From Acytostelium subglobosum LB1 (taxonomy: Eukaryota > Evosea > Eumycetozoa > Acytosteliales > Acytosteliaceae), in contig NW_012236525.1 of assembly GCF_000787575.1 (NCBI RefSeq), positions 635,686-699,685 on the forward strand: 64,000 nucleotides of DNA, read 5' to 3'. The translations under genes were made by a program, and so were the position numbers. Numbering within the stretch: the stretch's first letter is position 1; each line of letters begins with the position of its first letter. A model generated the notes under the pieces. The model ran no database searches. It saw nothing but the letters and a program-made list of their open reading frames with translations, and had not been told where the DNA came from. Positions 21,189 to 32,644 of this stretch are shown one piece after another.

Positions 21189-23146
21189 ATGTATCAACAA
21201 CAACAACAAATGCATGGAGGTGGTGGACGTCCCTCCAGAGTTGTCGAACTAATGGACAGTCTCAAGAATGAAGTAGAGACACTCAATCATGAGATTAGCA
21301 TGTACAAGCAATACAAGGATGAATATGATAGAAAGTGTATGTTGTAATCAATTAATCAAACATGATCACATGATGACTCTGACTCTAACAATCTCATTCA
21401 AATCATTATTATTAGTACAAGCACAAATGCAAGAGATAACATTGATTCAACAGACATTGCAAGAGCTTGAGAGAGGACATGCGAGAAACAAACAACAGTA
21501 TGAGGAGGAGATTATTAGACTGAAGAAACAGTTGGAGCTGACGAATGGTGGTGGCGCGAGAGATTTGAACAGCCCAGCATTCAGATCAAACAGTCCAGCA
21601 GCAGTTGGACACCCATCGAGCAGAAACACGCCGACCCCAACCATCCCAGACAAGAACCAGCGTCGTCAGCGTCCAACCTCTCCAGAGTTCTACCCTCAAC
21701 AGCAACAACAACAGCATCAACAGCAGCAATTGCAGCAGCAGCAACAGCAGGGAGGACCTCTCGGTGGCATGCCATTCCCTCCACTCGAGCAGCGCCAGCA
21801 ACAGCAACAGCAACAACAACAGCTGCAGCAACAACAGCAACACAAGATTGAAAAGAGAGAGCATCACGACGACCACCCAAGCAACGGAAATAACAACTCA
21901 AACAACGAAGACAGAAGAAGACAGTAAGGATCATCATCATGTGTTTGATATTGCAAGTAAGGATCACCTGACTAACAAATTACATCACATCCATAGCCAA
22001 AGCAACAGCGAGATTGAGTATGACGAGAGTGGCAAGACTGGCCCAGACTGGATCGTTGGATACAACCCCAATGTACAGACCAACCTCAACGTCGATCTGT
22101 TGCAGACGATGACACACAACAGCGTTGTCTGCTGTGTAAAGTTCAGTCCCGACGGCAAGTACCTTGCCACCGGTTGCAACAGGAATGCCCAGATCTATGA
22201 TACCGACACTGGAAGGAAGTTATTGTATGTGTGATTGTGATCGTTCATTGCCCTCCCCATGTCACATGCTAACTTATTCATATACACATACATACAGCAA
22301 CTTCTACGACGATGGTGAGAAGGAGGGAGACTTGTACATCCGTTCAGTGTGCTTCAGTCCAGACGGCAAGTATTTGGCCACAGGTGCTGAGGACAAGAAG
22401 GTCAAGATTTGGGACATTGCCACAAAGATGCCTCATCAGACATTCTCTGGACACGATCTGGACATCTATTCATTGGACTACACACATGACGGACGATTCC
22501 TTGTGTCTGGTAGTGGCGACAAGAAGACCAAGATTTGGGATATCAAGGAAGGAAAGGTATGTTTGAACATAGCCAACTCATTCAATCAATCAAACAATCA
22601 ATTAACCAATCAATACTTTAGTGCGCATTCACATTGGGCAATGATGAGGTTGGACCAAAGAATGGAGTCACATCTGTGGCTGTGAGCCCTGATGGAAGAT
22701 TGATCGCCGCAGGATCCCTTGACAACATTGTCAGACTCTGGGACACCCACACTGGTTACTTCCTGGAGCGTTATGAGGGCCACACCGACTCGGTCTACTC
22801 GGTGGCCTTCTCGCCAGACGGAAGGACGTTGGTGTCAGGCAGTTTGGACAAGTCTCTGCGTCTTTGGGAGTTGAGCGCTGCACGCTCTCGCTCCAGATGT
22901 CGTTCCATCATCAATGGACACAAGGACTTTGTGCTGTCTGTTGCCTTCTCGCCATGCGGTGAGTGGCTCGTCTCGGGCTCCAAGGATCGCTCCGTGCAAT
23001 TCTGGGACCCAAGAAATGGCGTCACCCACATGATGCTGCAGGGACACAAGAACTCTGTCATCTCGGTCGCCCTGTCGCCAAAGGGAGGACAATTCGCCAC
23101 TGGCAGTGGAGACTTTAGATCCAGATTGTGGAAGTATGATTCATAA
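21189..23146 (+). CDS. tupA: Tup1-type general transcriptional corepressor
   Basis: Five exons (21189-21336, 21416-21923, 21997-22224, 22298-22556, 22622-23146) join in phase to 555 residues. Residues 12-95 are the N-terminal coiled coil that in yeast makes the Tup1 tetramer and binds Cyc8/Ssn6. A Gln-rich stretch follows at about 135-195. The C-terminal part (about 255-555) is a seven-bladed WD40 propeller with clear repeats: [53 protein letters not shown] and the closing [14 protein letters not shown]. It would sit in the nucleus and repress genes through histone deacetylases. The exon 2 donor at ACA|GTAAGG is needed to keep the frame. Confidence 0.93.
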
Positions 23147-23690
23147 TAAGTCAAGCAGCACCGTCGTCCGTCCTGTCCCATTTTTCAATCCATCATCACA
23201 ACCTCTACTACTACCCGTGCCGACGAAGCCACCACAGCCATCCTTCTTGATGGCGCCACTCTTGTGTAGGCTATTACACAAATGTCCAGATGGACCCGAG
23301 ACCTAAAGGCCAGGGTCCTGTATAGATACCTCAGACACCAACAAGCACAATCCAACAACATCATCAACAACAACATCAACATTACAGCAATCCAAACGAA
23401 TCCACATCACATCACTAATCAATCCAATCAATTAATCAATCATATACATAACATTTATATATATATCATTCTATATCCGCAGCAGTGGCGGTTGACCAAT
23501 CGATCAAGCTGCACACCAGTTGATACAATAACATCCATCCATCCATATCTTTGCAAATAACCTCGTTGGTTCGTCTAATGGTCTCTTATATTATTATACA
23601 ATTAGTAGTCGATCAATCAATCGATCGACCATGCGCTGAGTAGCTCTCTATATTATTGTTATTGTTGTAGTCGTTACTCTCTATCTCTCC
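23147..23690. other. Convergent spacer after tupA
   Basis: This holds the 3' ends of tupA and of the opposing DeSI gene. It contains AATC repeats and AT-rich DNA. Short reading frames here have no likeness to known families. Confidence 0.5.
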
Positions 23691-24588
23691 TCACATGTGG
23701 CCAAGTATTGCACCACCATCAGAGTCTGTGCTGTCGTTTCCAGGAGTTCTTAATCGCTTGTTGGCCGCCGCCAGCATTTTGTTCCTTCGTTCGTCCAGGT
23801 CTGAGCTGTCCTGTCGATGCAGTGACGGCTTGTTGTCTGAAGAGCTGGGCGGTGATAGTGCATGCGATGTGGCAGGGGTCGATAGGTCCTCCTCGCCCGA
23901 CGACGACAATGCCAGCGGGGGTGGAGTGGGCAGGTCGCTCGCTGACACTGTGACGCGGTCCTCCAGCGAGTATCCCTTGCCAGGGAACAGTGGCGAGTTG
24001 ATCCCCTCCTGAGCGTGGGTGGGACCAGTGGGAGTCTTCATTCCAAGCAGACTGTTGGGCAGCATGCAGCTGAATAGGCTACCAAAGTTTGCGAGTCGAT
24101 TGACGTAGTTTGGTATGTTGTTGCCAGTGAGTCGATGGACCAATTCTTGAGAGAAACAATTGCAATTCCTCTGCAGTGTATGATAACTGTTGCCTGAATA
24201 CTCCTCGGACAGCTGGTCGATCACTGATTGCACCTGGCTGCGTGTCTTGTTTGTCTCGCCAACCTGCACGCGCTCTCTGAATCTCGCGCCAGTTGCCGTT
24301 CGCGGTTCAATCTCAAACACGCCGGAGAAGTCATATTCATGTCCGCCGAATGAGTACTCTGAGCCATTCACTTCGACACCCGAGTGATATGCACCCAAGC
24401 CAATATTATATAAGTAGTTGTTCACTTTTTGTTGGTGTTCAATGGGAATGTTGTTAACAATGTGACTGTTCATTCACAGGTGTTGGTCTGGCGGCCATAA
24501 TATTACCATCATGTAAATCATATATGTTCAAATAGACTGGTGTATTGTTGTTGGCACCGTCCTTCCTCTTCATTGATATTGAGGACAT
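23691..24588 (-). CDS. DeSI/PPPDE-family cysteine peptidase
   Basis: Exons 24507-24588 and 23691-24424 give 271 residues. The acceptor AAAAAG|TG joins LNIYDLHD to VNNYLYNIGLGAYHSGVEV, which matches DESI2 exactly in layout. The catalytic dyad is His in YHSGVEV (about residue 41) and Cys in RNCNCFS (about 112). DeSI proteins remove SUMO or palmitoyl groups. The family part ends near residue 145, at IPNYVNRLANFG. A Ser/Pro/Asp-rich tail of over 120 residues, with TPP, SPP and acidic clusters, is added and is probably a regulated disordered tail. Confidence 0.88.
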
Positions 24589-24988
24589 TATTGTTGTTGT
24601 TATCTGTTTATCTGTTTATGTCTATTTATATGTTGTGCCTTTATGTTCGGATGGTCACCAATGAGTGAGTGTATGAATTATTGAGTCTGGACTTTAATTT
24701 GATCTTCAAGAGGACCAACTTCAAATACTAATGATACATGTTGTTCTTCTCTTTGAAGATGTATTAATGAATGGAATGCATGAATGAATGAATATTATGT
24801 ATGAATAAATGAAGGAATGAAAGTGATGTGAGGTTGAAAGGGTGAAGGGGGTTCATTCATTTGCGAACTTTCAAGAAGTTGCTTTCAAAACTTGAATGCA
24901 TCACGACGTCAAGTTCATTCATTAATACATCCATCACTTGTACATAAACATATAATATATATATACATACACATAATATCATATAGTA
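24589..24988. other. Divergent promoter region
   Basis: This separates the DeSI start (-) and the crooked-neck start (+), so it should hold both promoters. It is AT-rich with ATGAATGA repeats at about 24770-24830 and TATA-like runs at 24950-24985. No gene was seen. Confidence 0.5.
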
Positions 24989-27081
24989 ATGTCTAGTGGT
25001 ATTGGCAATAGATTGGTGGCCCCAAAGGCCACCCGTGTAAAGAACAAGTCGGCAGCACCTGTTCAGATCACGGCCGAGCAGATTATGCGTGTTGCATTGG
25101 AGAATCAACAGGCATTGCCAAAGGCACCAAGACAGAATATAACAGATGCCGACGAGTTGCATTCATACCGAACAAAGAAGCGCAAGGAGTACGAGGAGAC
25201 ACTGATTCGTAATCATCGCATGGTGTCTATCTGGATGAAGTACGCGCACTGGGAGGAGTCGCAGAAGGAGTTTGACCGCGCACGCTCCATCTACGAACGC
25301 ACACTGGACGGTCACTACAAGAACGTCGTCGTCTGGAAGAACTACGCAGAGATGGAGATGCGCAACAAGTTTGTCAATCACGCGCGCAACGTGTGGGACC
25401 GCGCCGTCTGTCTGATGCCGCGTGTCAGCGAGCTCTGGTACAAGTACTCATTCATGGAGGACATGCTCGGCAACTCAGCCGGCACGCGTGCCATCTTTGA
25501 GCGCTGGATGCAATGGAAGCCTGAGGAGCAGGCGTGGAACGCCTACGTCAACTTTGAGAAGCGTCTCAATCTGCCACAGAATGCACGCGCCATCTTTGAG
25601 CGCTACGTGCTCTGCCATCCATATCCCAAGACTTGGATCAAGTACGCCAGGTTCGAGGAGAAGCTTGGCAACATTGACAACTGTCGCGCGGTCTTTTCGC
25701 GTGCCGTCGATTTCCTTGGTGACGAAGGCGCCGACGAGACACTGTTCATAGCCTTTGCCAAGTTTGAGGAGCGATTCAAGGAGATTGAGCGTGCAAGAGT
25801 CATCTACAAGTACGCGCTGGACCATCTGCCCAAGTCAAAAGCACAAGAGCTGTTTGAGAGGTTCACGACATTCGAGAAGCAACACGGCGACAGGATCGGC
25901 CTGGAGGACGTCATCCTCAGCGAGCGCAGGTTCAAGTACGAGGAGGACATCAAGAAGGACCCGAGGAACTACGACAACTGGTTCGACTACACACGACTCG
26001 AGGAGACTAGCGGACAGATCGACCGCACACGAGAGATATACGAGCGAGCGATTAGCAATGTTCCACCAGTGTTGGAGAAGAGATACTGGCGACGATATAT
26101 GTACCTGTGGATCAACTATGCGCTGTTTGAGGAGCTTGTAGCCGAGGATGTAGACCGCGCTCGTCAGGTCTACCAGGCGATGATCAAGCTCATTCCCCAT
26201 CAGAAGTTCTCATTCTCCAAGATATGGATCATGTATGCTCAGTTTGAGATCAGACAGATGGCGTTGGATCAGGCGCGACTTATCTTTGGCAATGCGATCG
26301 GACGATCACCCAAGCCCAAGGTGTTTGACGCATACATCAAGCTGGAGCTGGAGCTCGGCAACTTTGACCGCGTCAGGAAACTGTACGAGCGATACCTCGA
26401 GCTGTTCCCCGACTTTTGCGATGCCTGGAGCAAGTTTGCGCAGCTCGAGCAGGAGCTGGGCGAGTCGAAGCGTGCGCGTGGCATCTTTGAGATCGCCATC
26501 CTTCAGCCTAACCTGGATCAGCCCGAGCTGATATGGAAGAACTACATCGACTTTGAGATCGACAGGAATGACTTTGACAATGCGCGTGCACTTTACCGTC
26601 GTCTGCTGGAACGCACCAATCACGTCAAGGTCTGGATCAGCTTTGCACAGTTTGAAGTGTCGGTGCAGAACAACGATGCTGCCAGACAGGTGTTTGTCGA
26701 TGCCAACAAGGCATTGGTGGGCAGTGACAAGGAGGAAAGAATCATTCTACTCAAGCAATGGAAGCAGTTTGAGCAGAAGCATGGNAAGCAAAGAGCAACT
26801 GGAATTTGTCGTCAAGAAGGAGCCAAAGACCGTCATCAAGAGGAAGGTGCTAAAAGGCACCAGATGGAGTATGTATCATCATCACTTGCANCAGTGATCA
26901 AGATCACTCGTACTAACATAATCNNAATCAATCATTCAATCAATCACAGACGGATGCAGGATTGGAAGAGTATTATGATTATATCTTCCCAGAGGAGCAG
27001 ACTGCCCAGCCCAACCTCAAGTTCTTGGAGATGGCGCAGAAGTGGAAGAAACAAAAGATGGGAGTGGACACTCAATCATAG
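24989..27081 (+). CDS. crnkl1: Crooked neck-like pre-mRNA splicing factor (HAT repeats)
   Basis: One long exon from ATG 24989 and a last exon starting at about 26950 encode roughly 680 residues. The N-terminal motif QITAEQIMRVALENQ and the tandem HAT repeats (WxxYAxxExxxxxxxxARxIYERAL type, about fifteen copies) identify Clf1/Syf3/CRNKL1, a scaffold of the Prp19-related NTC complex in the catalytic spliceosome. The last exon carries TDAGLEEYYDYIFPEEQ, typical of the C-terminus. N bases at 26785, 26891 and 26924-26925 interrupt the text. After the first N the frame shifts (QLEFVVKKEPKTVIKRK lies in another frame), and a further shift is needed before the last intron. These lie at the unknown bases, so they are probably assembly faults and the gene is probably whole. 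Confidence 0.92.
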
Positions 27082-27192
27082 GTGATAATGTACGATCAAA
27101 CAATCAATCATAAACGAGGACCATTGGTCTTATACTTCTACAGTACTTCTTTAATGCAATAGTTGGATCGATATACCTTGCTTCCAACTTAC

Positions 27193-28045
27193 TTAACTGC
27201 TATAATCCTCTGCAGACCTCTCAAAGTAGAGATAGTCAACAAAGAACAACGCTCCCATAAGCAATGACTTTTGGTATGTAGTGGAGTTGGGCGGGAAGTT
27301 GATAAAGAAGTTATCGGCCGTAGTGAATAGTTCTTTGGCCCAGCCTGACCAACGCTTCTCGATCTGACCGACCTCATCACCTGGATCGCCCCATCCACTA
27401 TCCGTTCCAGATCCCTGTCTAACACTCATAGCATAGTTGGCACATCCACAGAACTCTCCAATCACTCTATATATCTCCTGACCAGAGTCATCAAACACAT
27501 TCAACACTGGAACACAGAATGAGAATCGCTCCTTGATATGTCCCAAGTATTTTCCAGGTTGAGCAGTATTCTCTCCCATGAATATCTCGAGGTCTTGATG
27601 ACAACTGATCATATTATATATTTGATTGATTAATTCAACATGTTATTGTATTGATACATCTCATTGGGTACTTACCTTTCAATACATGGACAACAACAGC
27701 AACCCTTTCTGAAACACCTGAATGGACGACGAAGTTTGAGTAACTCCTGACCTTCACCATTCCTAATGCTCATCTTAAACTTCCTCATGTTGGCACAGAA
27801 CAAGAGACAACAATTCGATGCATTCTCTCTTGCAGTTAAGAATACTTTGTAATACAATGATTAGTACATGTGATAGACATCTTTGAAATATATATTATAC
27901 AATACATACCCTCATTAGTTGGAGTGTAGACCTTATATTCATTCTCCATTTCAATACCGCAACATAACTCCCACCATTTACCTCTTGGTCTCTGTTTAAC
28001 TATTAGAGTATTGAAATTGTTGAGGACATCTAATAGTGGATCCAT
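27193..28045 (-). CDS. Phospholipid scramblase
   Basis: Three minus-strand exons (27910-28045, 27676-27844, 27193-27604) join in phase to 238 residues. The protein follows the PLSCR plan: LDVLNNFNTLIVKQRP, ENEYKVYTPTNE, a Cys-rich centre RPFRCFRKGCCCCPC (a palmitoylation-type cluster), IEKRWSGWAKELFTTADNF (the Ca2+-binding-like region), and the C-terminal hydrophobic segment KSLLMGALFFVDYLYFE. Scramblases move phospholipids between leaflets on a calcium signal or act as nuclear factors. The N-terminal Pro-rich tail of animal PLSCR1 is absent, so this is a short form. Confidence 0.9.
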
Positions 28046-28534
28046 TATTCTATAACTACTTTAACTAACTATCTGTATGTCTATGATATTTAACATTAAA
28101 CAATGACATTTATTTATAATACACACACACGAGTTCATTCATTAGTTACCCGAACAATCTGAATCTAACCTTATTTGATATCTTACTTTATCAGGACACC
28201 TTATATCTCCGACTCACACACAACACACAGATGTTTGTGTTAATGTGAACATCTCTGTGTAGTGTGTTTGAATGTGGTGGTATTTAATTCACTGACTTGT
28301 CGGATGATTGATAGGTTGTATTTACCCTTCAGGTAATTTAAAAATTCCAACTTTGGTCCTTTCAATCCTTATTTAAATACATTGGTGAGTATTTCACTCC
28401 TAAATCATAAACAAAGAGAATAAAAATGATTGATTTAGATACAGAGGTTGAAGAAGGATGTCGTGATGAGTTCCACGTGGCCCTAGGACTCGATTTCTTG
28501 ACCTTTAAGCTCCAAAAAGGTCCTCACGAGTAGC

Positions 28535-28554
28535 AAAAAAAAAACTTTCAAAAA
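28535..28554 (-). terminator. RNA polymerase III terminator
   Basis: On the minus strand five T bases begin seven bases after the tRNA 3' end, and a run of ten T follows. This is the usual pol III stop for the tRNA-Ser gene. Confidence 0.85.
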
Positions 28555-28560
28555 TGTTTC

Positions 28561-28640
28561 GACACCTGCAGGATTCGAACCTGCGCCCCCGAAGGGAATT
28601 GATTTCTAGTCAATCGCCGTAACCACTTGGCTAAGGTGTC
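28561..28640 (-). tRNA. tRNA-Ser (anticodon AGA)
   Basis: The 80-base minus-strand sequence folds as a type II tRNA. The acceptor stem GACACCT/AGGTGTC has seven pairs. A box A-like TAGCCAAGTGG and box B GGTTCGAATCC are present. The anticodon stem ATTGA/TCAAT closes the loop CTAGAAA, giving anticodon AGA, which reads UCU and, through inosine, UCC and UCA. A variable arm with CCC TTC GGG follows, as expected for serine. No CCA is encoded and there is no intron. Confidence 0.95.
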
Positions 28641-28832
28641 CGGTTTGAATGCCAAATGGCCAAGTTCTGTTTTTGAACAAAAAATAACGCGATTCTCTCA
28701 AGCAAAAAAAATTAACGCGATTCCTTATTTTACCTACAATGTTGTACTTCGAATGTTTAAATCATTCTCTTTATATAAGAAATATAGAGTGTTATTTTTA
28801 TGTTTGTATTGATTATTCAAAGAACAGTTCGA

Positions 28833-28885
28833 ACTCCCCCAATCTCAAAAACTTGAGATCTAGATTAATCTTGATTGGGGGGTGT
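28833..28885. repeat. Imperfect nested inverted repeat
   Basis: ACTCCCCCAATC at 28833 pairs with GATTGGGGGGTGT ending at 28885, with one mismatch. Inside, TCTCAA and TTGAGA pair around AAAC. It lies about 200 bases from the tRNA and 160 bases upstream of the 5-phosphatase start. Confidence 0.6.
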
Positions 28886-29043
28886 CGTTAAATGAATCTG
28901 ATTCTTGTTCCATTGCCTCACAACAAACAAAATTGTAATTCATATCATACATTCATTGTACAATACCATCACAATTACTATTACTTTATCTACTATTACT
29001 ATTACTATTAATACTTATTTACTTATAATTTAAGTCCTCAATC

Positions 29044-31466
29044 ATGCAACCCAATAGGTTGAGGGCATCAACTGTCTCTACCAAGTTACATACTCGATCA
29101 AAGACTCAACCAGACAGCAATGATATAACAAACAACAACAATGTCAACAACAACAACATCAACAATAACAACAATAACAATAAGCTTCACTTGGAGAACT
29201 ACTACAAAGTACTAAAGAAGAATGTGTTGGACTTTAGATTCGAGTTCATCGTCTCTCTAAAGAAGAATGAGAAGGTCAGGACATTATTAGTCAATCTCAA
29301 GGACAGATTCATAGAGTTGATCAAGTAAGTGGACTACACTCTATCATTCATTCAATCAACGTTCAATCACTCATTCAATCAATCACAATCACCATTAGGA
29401 TGTCCAAGAAGAATATACACAAGAAACGAAGTAGCAAGAAGTATTACATTGAGGATATCATAAAGGTGGTCAAGGATCGCAATGATAGTAGATTGATCAC
29501 ATTCAGTGTGAACAAGGCTGGCACAAGTCCAAAGAAAGAGAGGCACAAGGATAAGATCAAGGACAAGACAAAGGACATCAAGAAGAGAGAGAAGCAAGAG
29601 AGAAAGGAGAGGGAGAGGAAGGAGAAGGAGGACAAAGATAAGATCAAGGGCAAGGGTATCAGGAAGAGCAAAGATAAAGACAAGGACAAGGAGAAGGAGA
29701 AGGATAAGGAGAAGGATAATGAGAAGGATAATGAGAAGGAGAAGGAATTCAATGCAACATTCATCAATAGCGAGAGACGTGAATGCTTCTTTGAACTGAT
29801 ATGGCTGTCGAGATCTAATGTTGGCAGTGACAATATAACGATACCAGAGAAGGAGGAGAGGACACCTTATGATGCTGTCTCACTCTTTGTCGGAACATGG
29901 AATGTTGGCGACGCCCCACCTCCAACACCAACATCAACATCCGCGGGCGTCGACGGTGGACTCAGCAAGTGGATACCAAACAATGGACAGTACGACATCT
30001 ATGCTATTGGAGTACAGGAGTGCGAGTATGAAGTGACGTCATCGACGCCAGTCGAATGCGAGACACATTGGTTCACCACTCTTGCCAATCACATTGGCAC
30101 AGGCTACATACGTCTCGAGTCGATCAGTTTGGTCAAGATGCGTCTGATCATATTCGTCAAGAAGGAGCACTATAACAAGATCTGTCACGTCGAGAAGGAG
30201 ACGGTGGCCACAGGCATTGGTGGAATATACGGCAACAAGGGCGCGACTGCCATCTCATTCCAGTTCTTTGAGACCAGCTTTTGCTTCATCAACTCACATT
30301 TTGCAGCACATCAAGAGAAGACTGATCAGCGCAATCAGAACTACCGCGACATTGTCAAGAATGTAGAGTTGGGCAACAAGGACATTGATGTACTCAATCA
30401 GTTCCATCACGTCTTTTGGATGGGCGATCTCAACTACCGCGTGGACCTCTTCCGCGAGGAGGTGCTATTGCTGATCAGCAAGGGTAACACGACAAAGCTG
30501 TTGGCTAACGACCAGCTGGCCAAGCAGAAACAGCTGGAAAAGGTGTTCATTGGATTCAAGGAGGCGCCCATCCCCTTCCTCCCAACATACCGCATGTCCC
30601 GTGGCCAGATGGCCGTGTACACGGAGGAGAAGCAGCGTGTGCCAAGCTGGTGCGACAGGGTGTTGCACAAGTCACTGCCCTACAGCCAACCGATCACATG
30701 TGTACAGTACAACTCGGCGCCAGAGATACAGACGAGTGATCACACGCCAGTGTATGGTGTGTATCACGCATTCATTCAGCGGCCATGTCTGCCTGTGCCC
30801 CAGTCACTCATACAGCCGCTCAAGATATACTTGACAGACTTGCGCGCCGAGAACCTCGAGCTTAACGACGAGGACGTGGCGCCATCCGCATTCCTCGCCA
30901 TCAACACCAGCGCATTCGTGGAGCAGGCGTTTGAGACCACGCCGCAGAGCAAGCGCACCAATCCAGTATGGGGCGACATGCCACCCATCGTACCAGGCAT
31001 CCACAAACGATCCTATCTCGAGAATCAGCACCTGTTTGTCACGATCTACGACGAGGACGACTCGAACAAGCGACTGGGCCACGCAACAATCCCGCTGGGC
31101 TGTGGCTTTGGCGACGAGCCCTACAGCTTCAAGACCAGGATCACAAAGTATGGATTGATCGCTGGACTACTATATGGCAAGATATATATTTGTTATGATA
31201 GTCCGTCCACGCCGCCACTAGGCGGTGCAGCGGCAATCAGTTCAACAGGTGATATTATAGACTATCCAATCACATCAACATCAACTACTACTACAACTAC
31301 TACAACGACAACACCAACACCAAGTATAACAACAACAAATAGTAATAATAATACTGTTGCTGGCGAAGGCGATGTGGACAGCAACAACAACAACAACAAC
31401 GATGATGATGACGCACCAACTAGATCAGCCCTGAGAAGATCAAGGTCCTTCAGGAAGAGTGTCTAA
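29044..31466 (+). CDS. Inositol polyphosphate 5-phosphatase with C2 domain
   Basis: Exons 29044-29324 and 29399-31466 give 782 residues. The first 95 residues carry an Asn-rich run. Residues 120-240 are a long Lys/Glu/Asp repeat (KDK, KEKEK type), probably a charged single helix. The IPPc catalytic domain spans about 260-560. It has FVGTWNVGDAPPP, the catalytic FINSHFAAHQEKTD, VFWMGDLNYRVD, PSWCDRVLHKS and SDHTPVYGVYH. A C2-like domain follows (about 580-700, NPVWGDMPP, LFVTIYDEDDSNKRLGHATIPL). A Thr/Asn-rich tail ends the protein. It would remove the 5-phosphate from PI(3,4,5)P3 or PI(4,5)P2 at membranes. The IPPc-C2 order resembles SHIP-type and Dd5P proteins; which one is not decided. Confidence 0.9.
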
Positions 31467-32644
31467 GACCCTATTATCTGTACAGATGTTATATAATAAT
31501 ACACATATACACACTTCATTTGAAATGAATGAAGTCAGTTTGAATGAGTTGGGTTCGCACATTTGTGCAATGAAAGTGTGAACATGCATTCGCGTCGGTT
31601 GGCAGTTTCCCAAGCGGGGATGGTTGGACTTTTAGACTTCGTTTTTTTTGCACTGAATCTACACAGACGAAAATAGAAGTGGGCCAAGGCCCGACAATGA
31701 CCAAGCAAAGAGACAGAATGAGGCAGTGATAACATTTGTTGAGTCCAAAGGCCACCACCATTTTAGAATGAATGAAAGGTCCTCAATCTCAAGTACACCT
31801 AGACCCATATCTACATCTTCATTTGACTCTTAATAAGTTCTAACTTTTCAAACAAAGAAATAATATATATCTATACTACTAATATTACAACAAATAATAT
31901 ATACATCAATCAAACAAAACAATACAATTATTATATTAGATCTAATACCAGGGTCAATAATCCAAATTTCTTCAAGTAATAATCCTTCAAACCAAAGGTA
32001 AATATAAATTAATATTAATGTGTACGATGTGGCACAATGACAACAACAACGATCAGTCATTCAGACAGACTTTCAGACTTTGCCTGGTATCTCTTTGTAT
32101 TTCATCATTCATTTCATTCATTCATCCAAACATTCAGATCTGAATGTGTAATACCCATCCTAAGCACATTGGTGCACAGAGCCCCAACGATCGTTTTTCA
32201 CACTTCCGTTTGCTCTTTAACACACTCCACTCTCACTAACTTGGGGGTAACAAGTCAACTTTCGATGCACACGAGCATCAGTGTGTGAAGACACCAGTCT
32301 GCACATCCATTCGTCCAACTCTCGTTCACTCTCTCTCTTCCTCTTACCTTACTTATGTCCTTCTCCCTCTTGTTGTGTGTTTATTTATAACTATCATACT
32401 CAAATACATCTTTTATATACATATAATATTATATGTATATATTATAATGGTGATAACACATCAATTATACTTGAATAGTACTTTAATTATAACATCATCA
32501 ATAACAACAACATATATTGTTAGCTAACAATTACTTGTCTTTATATATATATTATAATACTTTAAATATCATCTGATCAAAATATAGATATAAGAACAGA
32601 AGGTTGTATAACATCATCACAACAACAATAACAACAACAACATA
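31467..32644. other. Spacer between 5-phosphatase and Na,K-ATPase genes
   Basis: No gene is supported. Sequences at 31540-31760 and 32100-32340 are less AT-rich but lack coding character. TATA-rich DNA lies at 32400-32560, close to the start at 32645, and probably contains the promoter. Confidence 0.5.

Larger units (their letters stand above)
28046..29043. other. Spacer containing a tRNA gene and hairpins
   Basis: Besides the tRNA at 28561-28640 there is no gene. Hairpin-forming sequence lies on both sides: about 28484-28530 (ACTCG and GACCTTT arms) and 28833-28885. The word TAACGCGATTC is repeated at about 28686 and 28712. Dictyostelid tRNA neighbourhoods are common targets of mobile elements, but no coding remains are visible here. 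Confidence 0.5.
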
